This document shows positions 1-7,992 of a DNA stretch of 64,000 nt, in pieces. The stretch is from the NCBI GenBank assembly GCA_963735085.1, contig CAVTJP010000005.1, positions 1,116,001 through 1,180,000 of the forward strand, in the 5' to 3' direction. Below the pieces are notes generated by a model. It did not search any database. It worked only from the letters and a program-made list of their open reading frames with translations, and was not told the origin of the DNA. The translations under genes were made by a program, and so were the position numbers. How positions within the stretch are numbered: position 1 is the first letter of the stretch; each line of letters begins with the position of its first letter. This DNA is from DATJGR01 sp963735085 (GTDB lineage: Bacteria; Pseudomonadota; Gammaproteobacteria; Pseudomonadales; Azotimanducaceae).

Positions 1-700
1 GCTTCAACGCGGCCTCACGGGCAATTCGCTTGAACAGGAATACCTGATCAGCGAGCTCCAACGGGTCGCCGTGCAGGAAGTTGACCTCGAGCTGGCCGGC
101 GCCGTCTTCGTGCGACAGCGAATCCGCGTCCACCTCCATCGCTTCGCAGTAGTCGTAGATGTCTTCAATGACTGGATCGAACTCGTTGACCGCGTCGATG
201 CTGTACGAACGACCCGCGCCTTCCTTTCGACCAGCCCGGCCGACAGGCGCTTCGAGCGGATAATCCGGATCCTTGTTCTGCTGTACGAGGTAGAACTCGA
301 CCTCCGGCGCAATGATCGGTTTCCACGCCTTATCCGCATACATTTTGAGGATGCGCCTGAGCACCTGACGCGGCGCGTGGTCCAACGGCACCATGCCCTG
401 GCGATAGCAGTCGACAATAACGCTGGCGGTCGGCTCTGTTGCCCAAGGCACCGCGCGCATCGTTGCGAAATCCGGCACCAGCAGCAGGTCCGGATCGATC
501 TCGAAACGGTCGCCTTCGACCGCGCCATAGTCGCCGGTAATACCCTGAATGAAGATTGACTCCGGTATCCGGAGATTGTGTTTCAGAAATTTGTTCGCCG
601 GAAAGAACTTGCCGCGGGCCACACCCGCGATATCGGGAACGATCGCCTCGACTTCATCGATCCTGTGCTCAAGCAGCCACTTCTGGGGGTCGCTGGACAT
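1..700 (-). CDS. puuA: Glutamine synthetase family protein, PuuA-like (C-terminus cut by window edge)
   Basis: The frame is open to the left edge, so only about the first 233 residues are visible. They contain the beta-grasp region with the PDIAGVARGK stretch, then the start of the catalytic domain: PEVEFYLV near residues 132-139 and HEDGAGQLEVN near 197-207, which carry the metal-binding glutamates of the family. PuuA-type enzymes ligate glutamate to putrescine in the cytoplasm. I infer that role, rather than ammonia assimilation, from the divergent PuuB-like oxidase, the polyamine importer and the spermidine-dehydrogenase-like gene nearby. The start at 700 fits family alignments. An in-frame ATG at 727 is possible, and neither has a good ribosome site. 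Confidence 0.85.
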   Translation of the reverse strand, partial: MSSDPQKWLLEHRIDEVEAIVPDIAGVARGKFFPANKFLKHNLRIPESIFIQGITGDYGAVEGDRFEIDPDLLLVPDFATMRAVPWATEPTASVIVDCYRQGMVPLDHAPRQVLRRILKMYADKAWKPIIAPEVEFYLVQQNKDPDYPLEAPVGRAGRKEGAGRSYSIDAVNEFDPVIEDIYDYCEAMEVDADSLSHEDGAGQLEVNFLHGDPLELADQVFLFKRIAREAALK

Positions 701-747
701 AAAGTGCCAACAGTTCAGGTAGGTCATTGCAGTCTACAGCGGAACGG

Positions 748-793
748 CATTGACCCCAACGAGGCCGCCCCCAACACTTCGTGCTGGTCAATG
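748..793. promoter_or_regulatory. Inverted repeat in the puuA/puuB divergent intergenic region
   Basis: CATTGACC at 748-755 and GGTCAATG at 786-793 form a perfect 8-bp inverted repeat separated by 30 bp. It sits in the roughly 100-bp space between the divergent puuA-like and puuB-like genes. The spacing, about three to four helical turns, would suit cooperative binding by a regulator controlling both genes. No regulator gene is adjacent, so the binding protein is unknown. Confidence 0.35.
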
Positions 794-803
794 AGAGCAA
801 CCG

Positions 804-2078
804 ATGCACCCAAACTCCTACTACGCGGCGACGGCTCAGTTACAGCCTGCACAGGCGCCGCTTGGCGCGAATGCGGTGGAAGCCGACGTCTGCATCATCG
901 GTGCCGGATTTACCGGCCTGTCCGCTGCATTGCATCTCTCGCGCGCCGGCCGCAGTGTGGTTGTGCTGGAATCCCAACATATCGGTTGGGGTGCGTCGGG
1001 ACGCAACGGGGGGCAACTCTACGGCGGTCAACGGCAGGACGTCGATTGGCTCGAAGCGCGGCTCGGACCGGTGGAGGCACGCCGGTTGTGGGAACTCGGC
1101 GAGGCGGCCAAGCAGCTCGTCAGGCAGCTGATCACCGATCTGAAGATCGATTGCGATCTGACGCCGGGGATCGCTGCGGTTGCTCACAAGAGGCGCTACG
1201 TTGCCTACTACCACGCGCTCGCGGACAAGCTTGTATCGCGGTACGGGCGCCGGACAATCGAAAAACTCGACGCGGAGCAGGTCCGCGACCTGCTCGGTAC
1301 CGACGCGTATTACGGCGGCTACATCGACTGGGACGCCGCACACCTGCACCCGCTCAATCTAGCACTCGGCGTAGCACGCAGCTGCATCGAAGCAGGCGTG
1401 CGAATTTACGAAGGAACTCGCGCGGTCAACTTCGCCGACGACAAGGGCGTCACAGTACACACCGCCGCGCAGGGCATCGTGACCAGTGAGCACCTGATCC
1501 TGGCCGCCAACGGACACCTCGGCAATCTCGCGCCGAAACTCGCTGGCCGCATCATGCCGATCAACAACTTCATCATCGCAACCGAACCGCTCGACGAAGC
1601 CACGGCAAACGAGATCAACCCACGGCGCATCGCCGCCGGCGACTCGCGCTTCGTCATCAATTACTTCCGCATGTCGAACGACCGGCGTTTGCTGTTTGGC
1701 GGCGGCGAAAATTACCGCAGTGGATTTCCGCGCGACATCGCGGCGTTCGTCAAACCGTACATGCTGAAGATCTACCCACGGCTCGAAGGTACGCGAATCG
1801 ACTATGCATGGGGGGGCACTCTGGCGATTACGCTGAACCGCATGCCGCACTTCGGTCGGCTGAGCCCACACGTTTACTTCGCGCACGGATATTCCGGACA
1901 GGGTGTCGCATTGGCGCATCTCGCGGGACTGCTGCTTGCCGAAGCGATTGGTGGCGAGGCGCACCGTTTCGAGGCGTTCGCCGCGCTGCCAACGAGGCAA
2001 TTCCCCGGTGGTCGCTGGCTACGTTGGCCGGGGATGGTGCTCGGAATGCTCTATTTCGCGATGCGGGATCGCATCTGA
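804..2078 (+). CDS. puuB: FAD-dependent oxidoreductase, gamma-glutamylputrescine oxidase-like (PuuB)
   Basis: A 424-residue protein of the D-amino-acid-oxidase (DAO) fold. The FAD-binding Rossmann motif IIGAGFTGLS is at residues 31-40 and the GWGASGRNGGQ motif at 61-71. PuuB-type enzymes oxidise gamma-glutamylputrescine to the aldehyde with release of ammonia and peroxide, the step after PuuA. The gene diverges from the puuA-like gene, and its stop codon abuts the potI stop (2079) with no gap. The exact substrate is inferred from the polyamine neighbours. Other DAO-family amine oxidases look similar. Confidence 0.82.
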   Translation: MHPNSYYAATAQLQPAQAPLGANAVEADVCIIGAGFTGLSAALHLSRAGRSVVVLESQHIGWGASGRNGGQLYGGQRQDVDWLEARLGPVEARRLWELGEAAKQLVRQLITDLKIDCDLTPGIAAVAHKRRYVAYYHALADKLVSRYGRRTIEKLDAEQVRDLLGTDAYYGGYIDWDAAHLHPLNLALGVARSCIEAGVRIYEGTRAVNFADDKGVTVHTAAQGIVTSEHLILAANGHLGNLAPKLAGRIMPINNFIIATEPLDEATANEINPRRIAAGDSRFVINYFRMSNDRRLLFGGGENYRSGFPRDIAAFVKPYMLKIYPRLEGTRIDYAWGGTLAITLNRMPHFGRLSPHVYFAHGYSGQGVALAHLAGLLLAEAIGGEAHRFEAFAALPTRQFPGGRWLRWPGMVLGMLYFAMRDRI

Positions 2079-2885
2079 CTAGAGTGGCAAGCCGGCCGTC
2101 TTCGGCCCTCGGCGCGCAATGACGATCGACGCAATGATGCCGATGCTGATCGCGCCGATGAACAGTGTTGCCAGCGCATTGATTTCCGGAGACAGGCCGC
2201 GCCGAACCATCGAGAACACCACCATTGGCAGTGTGTTCGAGCCGGGGCCGGAGACAAAGCTCGAAATCACCAGATCGTCTAACGACATCGTAAAGGCGAG
2301 CAACCAGCCGCTGATCAGCGCCGGTGCAATCAGCGGCAGAGTGATCAGGAGATACACGCGCCAGGGCGGTGCACCGAGATCCAGCGCCGCCTCTTCCAGC
2401 GAACGGTCGAACGTCGACAATCGCGCCTGGACGAGCACGGCAACAAAGGCGAGCGAGAACGTGATGTGGGCAATCGTGATCGTCGTGATGCCGCGCTCCG
2501 CGGGCCAGCCAAACAACGATTGCGATGCGACGAACAGCAGTAGTAGTGACAAGCCGGTGATCACCTCGGGCATCACCAGCGGTGCCGCAACCAACCCGGT
2601 AAAAATCGTGCGCCCGCGAAAATTCGTGTAACGCACCAGCGCGAACGCTGCAAGCGTGCCCAGAACGACCGACACGGTCGCGTTCATCGTCGCGATGCGC
2701 AGGCTCAGATACGCCGCGTCGATGATGGAGCGGTCATCGAACAGTGCGCCGTACCAATGCGTCGAGAAGCCCTTCCAGACCGTCACTCTTGGACTGGCAT
2801 TGAACGAATAGACCACGAGCGCAACGATCGGCAGATAAAGGAACGCGAACGCCAGCGCGACCACACTGTACAGACGCGCCCTCAT
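2079..2885 (-). CDS. potI: Polyamine ABC transporter permease PotI
   Basis: A 268-residue inner-membrane permease. The N-terminus is a membrane anchor (residues 5-27) followed by several hydrophobic segments. The EAA loop that contacts the ATPase is visible at about 165-184 (EEAALDLGAPPW then LITLP). The ATG at 2885 overlaps the potH stop (ATGA), which indicates translational coupling. Last gene of the potFGHI unit. By family and order it pairs with PotH to import putrescine or spermidine. Substrate preference between putrescine and spermidine cannot be read from the sequence. Confidence 0.88.
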   Translation of the reverse strand: MRARLYSVVALAFAFLYLPIVALVVYSFNASPRVTVWKGFSTHWYGALFDDRSIIDAAYLSLRIATMNATVSVVLGTLAAFALVRYTNFRGRTIFTGLVAAPLVMPEVITGLSLLLLFVASQSLFGWPAERGITTITIAHITFSLAFVAVLVQARLSTFDRSLEEAALDLGAPPWRVYLLITLPLIAPALISGWLLAFTMSLDDLVISSFVSGPGSNTLPMVVFSMVRRGLSPEINALATLFIGAISIGIIASIVIARRGPKTAGLPL

Positions 2886-3778
2886 CGTCCTTCCGCCCGC
2901 GCCTGATAGTGCTGGAACAGCACGATCGGCACGACCAGAAATATCAGCATCGCGATCGCAACCGCACTGGCCACCGGCCAATCTCGATTCGCGAAGAATT
3001 CATTCCATAGTACCCGGCCTATCATGGCCGCATTCGGGCCGCCCAGCATCTCCGGGATCACAAATTCACCTACTGCCGGAATGAACACGAGGCCGCAGCC
3101 GGCGATGATGCCCGGCAGCGACAACGGCAGCGTCACCGAGAAGAACACGCGCCACGGTGGCGCTCCGAGATCGGACGCTGCTTCGTTGAGCGTCAGGTCG
3201 AGCCGCTCGAGGGCTGCGTACAACGGCAGCACCATGAACGGCAGATACGAGTAGACGATACCGAGGTAGATCGCGAAGTTGGTATAGAGGATTTGCACGG
3301 GTTCATCGATGATCCCGAAGTACATCAGCAGTCCGTTCAACGGACCATTGCCCTGCAAGATCACCTTCCATGCATAAACGCGGATCAGAAACGACGTCCA
3401 GAACGGCAGGATCACCAACATCAACATCGTGTTGCGCCACGTCGGCGACGCGCGCGCGATGCCGTACGACATCGGATAGCCAATGAGCAATGCAATCAAC
3501 GTCGAAATGAAAGCGGTCTTGACGGACTTCAGATACGCATCGCCGTAGAACGGATCCTCTACCAGGAACGCATAGTTGTCCGCACTGGCTTTCACCTCGA
3601 CCTGGCCGTCTGCTTTCGTTTCCCAGAGCGGTCCGTACGGCGGCTGCGCCAGAATCGGTTCCGACAGCGAGATTTTCAGAACCAGGATGAAGGGAACCAG
3701 GAAGAACAGCGTCAGCCACAAATACGGCGCACCTATCACGAACCGTCGGCCCCACGACGTGCGGCGATCGTTAGCCAA
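2882..3778 (-). CDS. potH: Polyamine ABC transporter permease PotH
   Basis: A 298-residue permease with an N-terminal membrane helix (about 17-36), a periplasmic loop, and the EAA motif at about 199-218 (EAASDLGAPPW then SVTLPLS). The frame is open far upstream, but that part would lie antisense-like over potG coding sequence. I chose the TTG at 3778, which overlaps the potG stop by 8 bp and has a GCGGAG ribosome site nine bases upstream. The product is slightly shorter than E. coli PotH. It is translationally coupled to potG above and potI below. Confidence 0.85.
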   Translation of the reverse strand: MANDRRTSWGRRFVIGAPYLWLTLFFLVPFILVLKISLSEPILAQPPYGPLWETKADGQVEVKASADNYAFLVEDPFYGDAYLKSVKTAFISTLIALLIGYPMSYGIARASPTWRNTMLMLVILPFWTSFLIRVYAWKVILQGNGPLNGLLMYFGIIDEPVQILYTNFAIYLGIVYSYLPFMVLPLYAALERLDLTLNEAASDLGAPPWRVFFSVTLPLSLPGIIAGCGLVFIPAVGEFVIPEMLGGPNAAMIGRVLWNEFFANRDWPVASAVAIAMLIFLVVPIVLFQHYQARAEGR

Positions 3779-4892
3779 GTACCAGCACTCCGCTTTCCGC
3801 TGCCCAGGAAACCCAGACAGATTCGCCCCATTGGTGGGCCAGCGACAAGTCGCGCGACTGGTTCGGTTGCACGGCCTGAATCGTCCGCCCGGAGTCGGTG
3901 CGTATCCGGAAGATGCACGACGCGCCCAGATAGCCGATTTCGTGCACCACACCGTGTAGCCGGTTGTCTGCATCGACACCGGGGTCATCGCGCCAGATCT
4001 GTAGTTTCTCCGGTCGCAATGCGACGGTACAGGGGCTGTCAGGCGCGAGCATTTGCGCGTGACGCACCTTGACTCCGCCGGGAACGTCGGCAACGTCGAT
4101 GGTTACGACACCGTCGGCCTGTTGCGTCATGCGTCCTTCAAACAGGTTCACCGAACCGACGAAATCGGCGACGAACCGATTTGCGGGCGCTTCGTAGATC
4201 TCGCGCGGCGTACCCGTCTGCACGATCCTGCCGGCGTTCATGACACCGATACGTGTCGCGAGCGTCATCGCCTCTTCCTGATCGTGTGTGACGACGACGA
4301 AGGTTATGCCGACCTCGTCCTGGATACGCATCAGCTCGAACTGGGTCTGTTCACGCAGCCGCTTATCGAGCGCCGCGAGCGGTTCGTCCAACAATAGCAC
4401 TCGGGGGCGTTTGACGAGTGCTCGCGCGAGTGCGACTCTCTGGCGCTGTCCGCCCGACAGCTGATCCGGGCGCCGTTTGATCAAGCTCTCCATTTCCACA
4501 AGCTTCAGCGCCGCAACGACGCGTTCGCGAATTGCGTCTCTCGGCAAACCTTCCTGGCGCAACCCGAAGCCAACGTTGCGCTCGACATTCATGTGTGGAA
4601 ACAGCGCATACGACTGAAACATCATGTTGATCGGGCGGCGGTGTGGCGGAACGTCGGTGACGTCCTCGCCAGCAATCGACATCCGACCCGCCGATGGGCG
4701 CTCGAAACCGGCAAGCAATCGCAGCAGTGTGGTTTTGCCGCTGCCGGACCCGCCGAGCAGCGCAAAGCATTCGCCCTCGGCAATTTCGAGCGATACGTCA
4801 TCGACCGCGACGACGTCACCAAAGCGTTTGGTGACGTGGTCGAACCGCACCAGCGGTGCGCCCGTCAGTCGCCCGCTTTGGCTTGCGTCCAT
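3771..4892 (-). CDS. potG: Polyamine ABC transporter ATP-binding protein PotG
   Basis: A 373-residue ABC ATPase. Walker A GGSGSGKT is at 47-54, the Q-loop at MFQSYALFPH (91-100), the signature LSGGQ at 145-149 and Walker B LLLDE at 166-170. A C-terminal regulatory TOBE-like region fills about 290-373, as in PotG/PotA. It powers import through PotH and PotI at the cytoplasmic face. The start at 4892 overlaps the end of potF by 28 bp. Confidence 0.92.
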   Translation of the reverse strand: MDASQSGRLTGAPLVRFDHVTKRFGDVVAVDDVSLEIAEGECFALLGGSGSGKTTLLRLLAGFERPSAGRMSIAGEDVTDVPPHRRPINMMFQSYALFPHMNVERNVGFGLRQEGLPRDAIRERVVAALKLVEMESLIKRRPDQLSGGQRQRVALARALVKRPRVLLLDEPLAALDKRLREQTQFELMRIQDEVGITFVVVTHDQEEAMTLATRIGVMNAGRIVQTGTPREIYEAPANRFVADFVGSVNLFEGRMTQQADGVVTIDVADVPGGVKVRHAQMLAPDSPCTVALRPEKLQIWRDDPGVDADNRLHGVVHEIGYLGASCIFRIRTDSGRTIQAVQPNQSRDLSLAHQWGESVWVSWAAESGVLVLG

Positions 4893-5965
4893 GCCCGATT
4901 GCGCATCAGAACGAACCGCTGGGATTTTGGGCCGATCGCGACCAGTCGCGCCATCACACTAGCTGGTGGGTAAACGATCGGATTGTCTCGAATCGCCGGA
5001 TTCAAAAGCGGCCACGATGCTTTGTTGGGGTTGGCGTACCAGATCGCATTGGAAATCCCCGCTACGACCTCAGGATCGAGGATGTGGTCGATCCATTTTG
5101 CCGCTGCATCCGGGTGCGGTGCGTCCTTCGGGATCGCCATGATGTCGAACCAGATGATCGCGCCTTCCTTCGGAATGCGATAGTCGATGTGCACTCCTTT
5201 GCGCGCGTTGCGGGTCGCCTGAAAAACATCGCCTGACCAACCCAACGCCAGGCAGATTTCGCCATTGGCGAGGTCGTCGATGTAGCTCGTCGAATGAAAG
5301 TAGCGAACGTACGGTTGAATCTTCTTGATCACGGCGATGGCCGCCTTCAAATCCGCCGGATTCTCCGAATCCGGATCGCGCCCGAGGTAGATCAACGCGG
5401 ACTGAACGACTTCGTCGCCCGCATCCAGTATCGATATGCCGCAGTCTTTGAACTTCGACGCAACCGCCGGATCGAAAATCATCTTCCAGCTGTCGAGCGG
5501 CGCATCCGGCATGCGCGCTTTGATCGCATCGATGTTGAACGCCACGCCGGTGGTACCCCACATGTAGGGCACACCATAGACGTTGCCCGGATCGACTCTC
5601 GCGATGCGCTTCATCAGCACCGGATCGAGATTGCCGTAGTTTTTCAGCTTGGCCTTGGGAATCGGCTGGTACAACCCGGCTTTAACCTGCATGCCGAAGA
5701 AACTCGCAGACGGCACAACTACGTCGTAGCCGGAATTTCCGGCGAGCAACTTACCCTCGAGCAGGTCGTTGGAATCCATCACATCGTAGTTGACGGTGAT
5801 GCCGGTCTGCTTCTCGAAGGACGGAATCGCCTTCGAATCGATGTAGTTCGTCCAACTGAACACGTTGACCACATCGCCGGTGGCCGCGACGAGCGGCAGC
5901 GACAGCGTCACCGCAACGGCAAACAGCAAGCGACGTATCCAGGATGAACACCAGGATCGCAGCAA
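4865..5965 (-). CDS. potF: Polyamine-binding periplasmic protein PotF
   Basis: About 366 residues. An arginine-containing n-region and hydrophobic core (RRLLFAVAVTLSLPLVAA) form a signal peptide. The mature PotD/PotF-type binding fold follows (DVVNVFSWTNYI at the mature N-terminus, YGVPYMWGTTGV in the middle). It captures polyamine in the periplasm for PotGHI. The start is unclear. No ATG or GTG precedes the signal peptide in frame. The TTG at 5965 is annotated, but a strong AAGGAG ribosome site lies seven bases upstream of an in-frame ATA at 5980, which may be the real initiator. First gene of the pot operon, divergent from the spermidine-dehydrogenase-like gene. Confidence 0.85.
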   Translation of the reverse strand: MLRSWCSSWIRRLLFAVAVTLSLPLVAATGDVVNVFSWTNYIDSKAIPSFEKQTGITVNYDVMDSNDLLEGKLLAGNSGYDVVVPSASFFGMQVKAGLYQPIPKAKLKNYGNLDPVLMKRIARVDPGNVYGVPYMWGTTGVAFNIDAIKARMPDAPLDSWKMIFDPAVASKFKDCGISILDAGDEVVQSALIYLGRDPDSENPADLKAAIAVIKKIQPYVRYFHSTSYIDDLANGEICLALGWSGDVFQATRNARKGVHIDYRIPKEGAIIWFDIMAIPKDAPHPDAAAKWIDHILDPEVVAGISNAIWYANPNKASWPLLNPAIRDNPIVYPPASVMARLVAIGPKSQRFVLMRNRAWTQAKAGD

Positions 5966-6139
5966 ACGATTCGGATCTATGATCGCGCTCCTTCGGTGGG
6001 GCCGGGCGGATGTTGCGTCATGATGCGCTGTCCAACAACGCGCGGCTGCCCAACGCCGCTGGCCAAGATGGGCAAATGCATTTCGATAAGGCAGTATCGC
6101 GCACGCCAGAAATGTTAGCGTCTTTTGGAGGCCAATGAC

Positions 6140-7981
6140 ATGCGCGGAAACGGTGATGACAAGTCGCTCGGGATGTCGGCGTCGATCACCCGGCGCGATT
6201 TCCTCAACGGCGTACTGGTCAGCGGCGCGTTCCTCGCGTCCCCGGTTGGGGCGGCAACGGCGGAGTACTATCCGCCGGCCTTGAGCGGACTGCGTGGCAG
6301 CCACGTCGGATCGTTCGAAGCCGCTCACGCGCTCGCACGTGAGCACAAACACTTCTCGACCCAGGCGGCTGTGATTGACGGCGAATACGACCTCGTTGTC
6401 GTTGGCGGCGGCATATCGGGGCTCTCCGCAGCGTTCTTCTTTCGCGAGAAGAATCCACGCGCCCGGATTCTGGTGTTGGAAAATCACGATGATTTCGGTG
6501 GACACGCCAAGCGCAACGAGTTCGACATAGCGGGGCGCAAACTAATCGGCTACGGCGGCAGCCAGTCGATCGATGGCCCGGCACACTACAGCCAGGTCGC
6601 CAAAGACCTGTTGGTAAAGCTCGACATCGATACGCAGCGCTTTTACACCGCATTCGACCAAACGCTCTATTCGGGACTCGGCCTGTCGCCTGGCACTCAC
6701 TTCGCGTCTGGTCCGTTCACGCGCGATGCGATCCTGCCGATTCAGCTTTCTGATGGCAAACCATCGGCGACGGTGCTTGCGCAAACGCCGATGACGCCGA
6801 AGGGCCTAGCTGACCTTGAACGCCTGTATTCCGAGACCGACTTTCTGCCCGGACAGACGACGGAACAGCGTTTGGAATTCCTGCGGCGCACGTCCTATCT
6901 CAACTACATCCGCAATACCATCGGCGTTGGCGACGAAACGGCTACGTTACTGAAGAACATTCCGAATGGATTCTGGGGCCTGAACTACGATGCGCTGTCG
7001 GCACTGGAAGGTTATCGCCTCGGCCAACCTGGCTTCACCGGACTGCCATTCGACGCGGTCGACGATCCGTATCCCGACGACGAACCGTACATATTCCATT
7101 TTCCCGACGGTAACGCCGGCATCGCACGGTCGTTGGTGCGCAAGCTGATTCCGGCCGTTGCCCCCGGACATACGATGGAAGACATCGTCACCGCGCATTT
7201 CGACTATGCGCGACTCGACGAAGCGAACTCACCCGTCCGGATCCGTCTCAACAGCACCGCACTGCGCGTGCAACCCAGCGATGCGGGCGTTGTGGTGACG
7301 TACGCCCGCGGCGGCGCGCTCGAACGTATTCGCGCCCGCCAGTGCGTATTGGCATGTTACAACGTGATGATTCCCTATCTGTTGCCGGAGCTGCCCCAGG
7401 CGCAGCGCGAAGCGTTGGCGGAGGCCGTCAAGACACCGCTCGTGTACACGAACGTCGTGCTGCGCAACTGGCACGCATTCGCTTCCGCCGGCATCCACCA
7501 GTTCTATAGTCCGACCGGTTACTACGCGTCCGGGATGCTCGACTTCCCGGTATCACTCGGCGCATACCATTTTTCACAGTCCCCTGACGATCCGATTGTG
7601 GTGCACATGTCACGCGCCCCGGTCCCGGGGGACGGCAGCCGCGACGTGGATCAGTTTCGCGCCGGACGTTACGAGTTGCTCGGCGCGACCTTCGAACAGC
7701 TCGAACGCGAAACACGCCAGCAGCTCACCGATATGCTCGCCCACCACGGCTTCGATCCGGCGCGCGACATCGTTGGCCTGACGATCAATCGCTGGCCGCA
7801 CGGCTACGCTCGCGAATACAACGAACTGTTCGACCCATCGCCGAGCGTTGTCACGCCACCATGGATTCGCGCGCGTGCTCCCTATGGTCGCGTCGCTATC
7901 GCAAACTCCGACGCGGAAGGCAAGGCTTACGCGAATGGAGCCATCGATGCAGCCTACCGTGCGGTGAACGACCTGTCCTGA
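6140..7981 (+). CDS. Tat-exported flavin amine dehydrogenase, spermidine dehydrogenase-like
   Basis: A 613-residue FAD protein. A twin-arginine signal (TRRDFLNGVLVSGAFLAS, about 17-34) is followed by the dinucleotide-binding motif VVGGGISGLS at 87-96 and the NAD(P)-binding/amine-oxidase fold. Overall it resembles SpdH-type spermidine dehydrogenases, which cleave spermidine in the periplasm. The ATG at 6140 has a GGAGG site eight bases upstream. The neighbouring polyamine importer and putrescine-degradation genes support a polyamine substrate, though that is inference. The gene diverges from potF and converges on the amidohydrolase with an 11-bp gap. Confidence 0.78.
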   Translation: MRGNGDDKSLGMSASITRRDFLNGVLVSGAFLASPVGAATAEYYPPALSGLRGSHVGSFEAAHALAREHKHFSTQAAVIDGEYDLVVVGGGISGLSAAFFFREKNPRARILVLENHDDFGGHAKRNEFDIAGRKLIGYGGSQSIDGPAHYSQVAKDLLVKLDIDTQRFYTAFDQTLYSGLGLSPGTHFASGPFTRDAILPIQLSDGKPSATVLAQTPMTPKGLADLERLYSETDFLPGQTTEQRLEFLRRTSYLNYIRNTIGVGDETATLLKNIPNGFWGLNYDALSALEGYRLGQPGFTGLPFDAVDDPYPDDEPYIFHFPDGNAGIARSLVRKLIPAVAPGHTMEDIVTAHFDYARLDEANSPVRIRLNSTALRVQPSDAGVVVTYARGGALERIRARQCVLACYNVMIPYLLPELPQAQREALAEAVKTPLVYTNVVLRNWHAFASAGIHQFYSPTGYYASGMLDFPVSLGAYHFSQSPDDPIVVHMSRAPVPGDGSRDVDQFRAGRYELLGATFEQLERETRQQLTDMLAHHGFDPARDIVGLTINRWPHGYAREYNELFDPSPSVVTPPWIRARAPYGRVAIANSDAEGKAYANGAIDAAYRAVNDLS

Positions 7982-7992
7982 AGGCGCCCTGC

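Noticed and set aside
3293..4072. A 259-codon plus-strand frame over potH and potG
   Set aside because: Antisense to two ABC-transporter genes with intact motifs. The translation is rich in Arg and Gln and has no family features.
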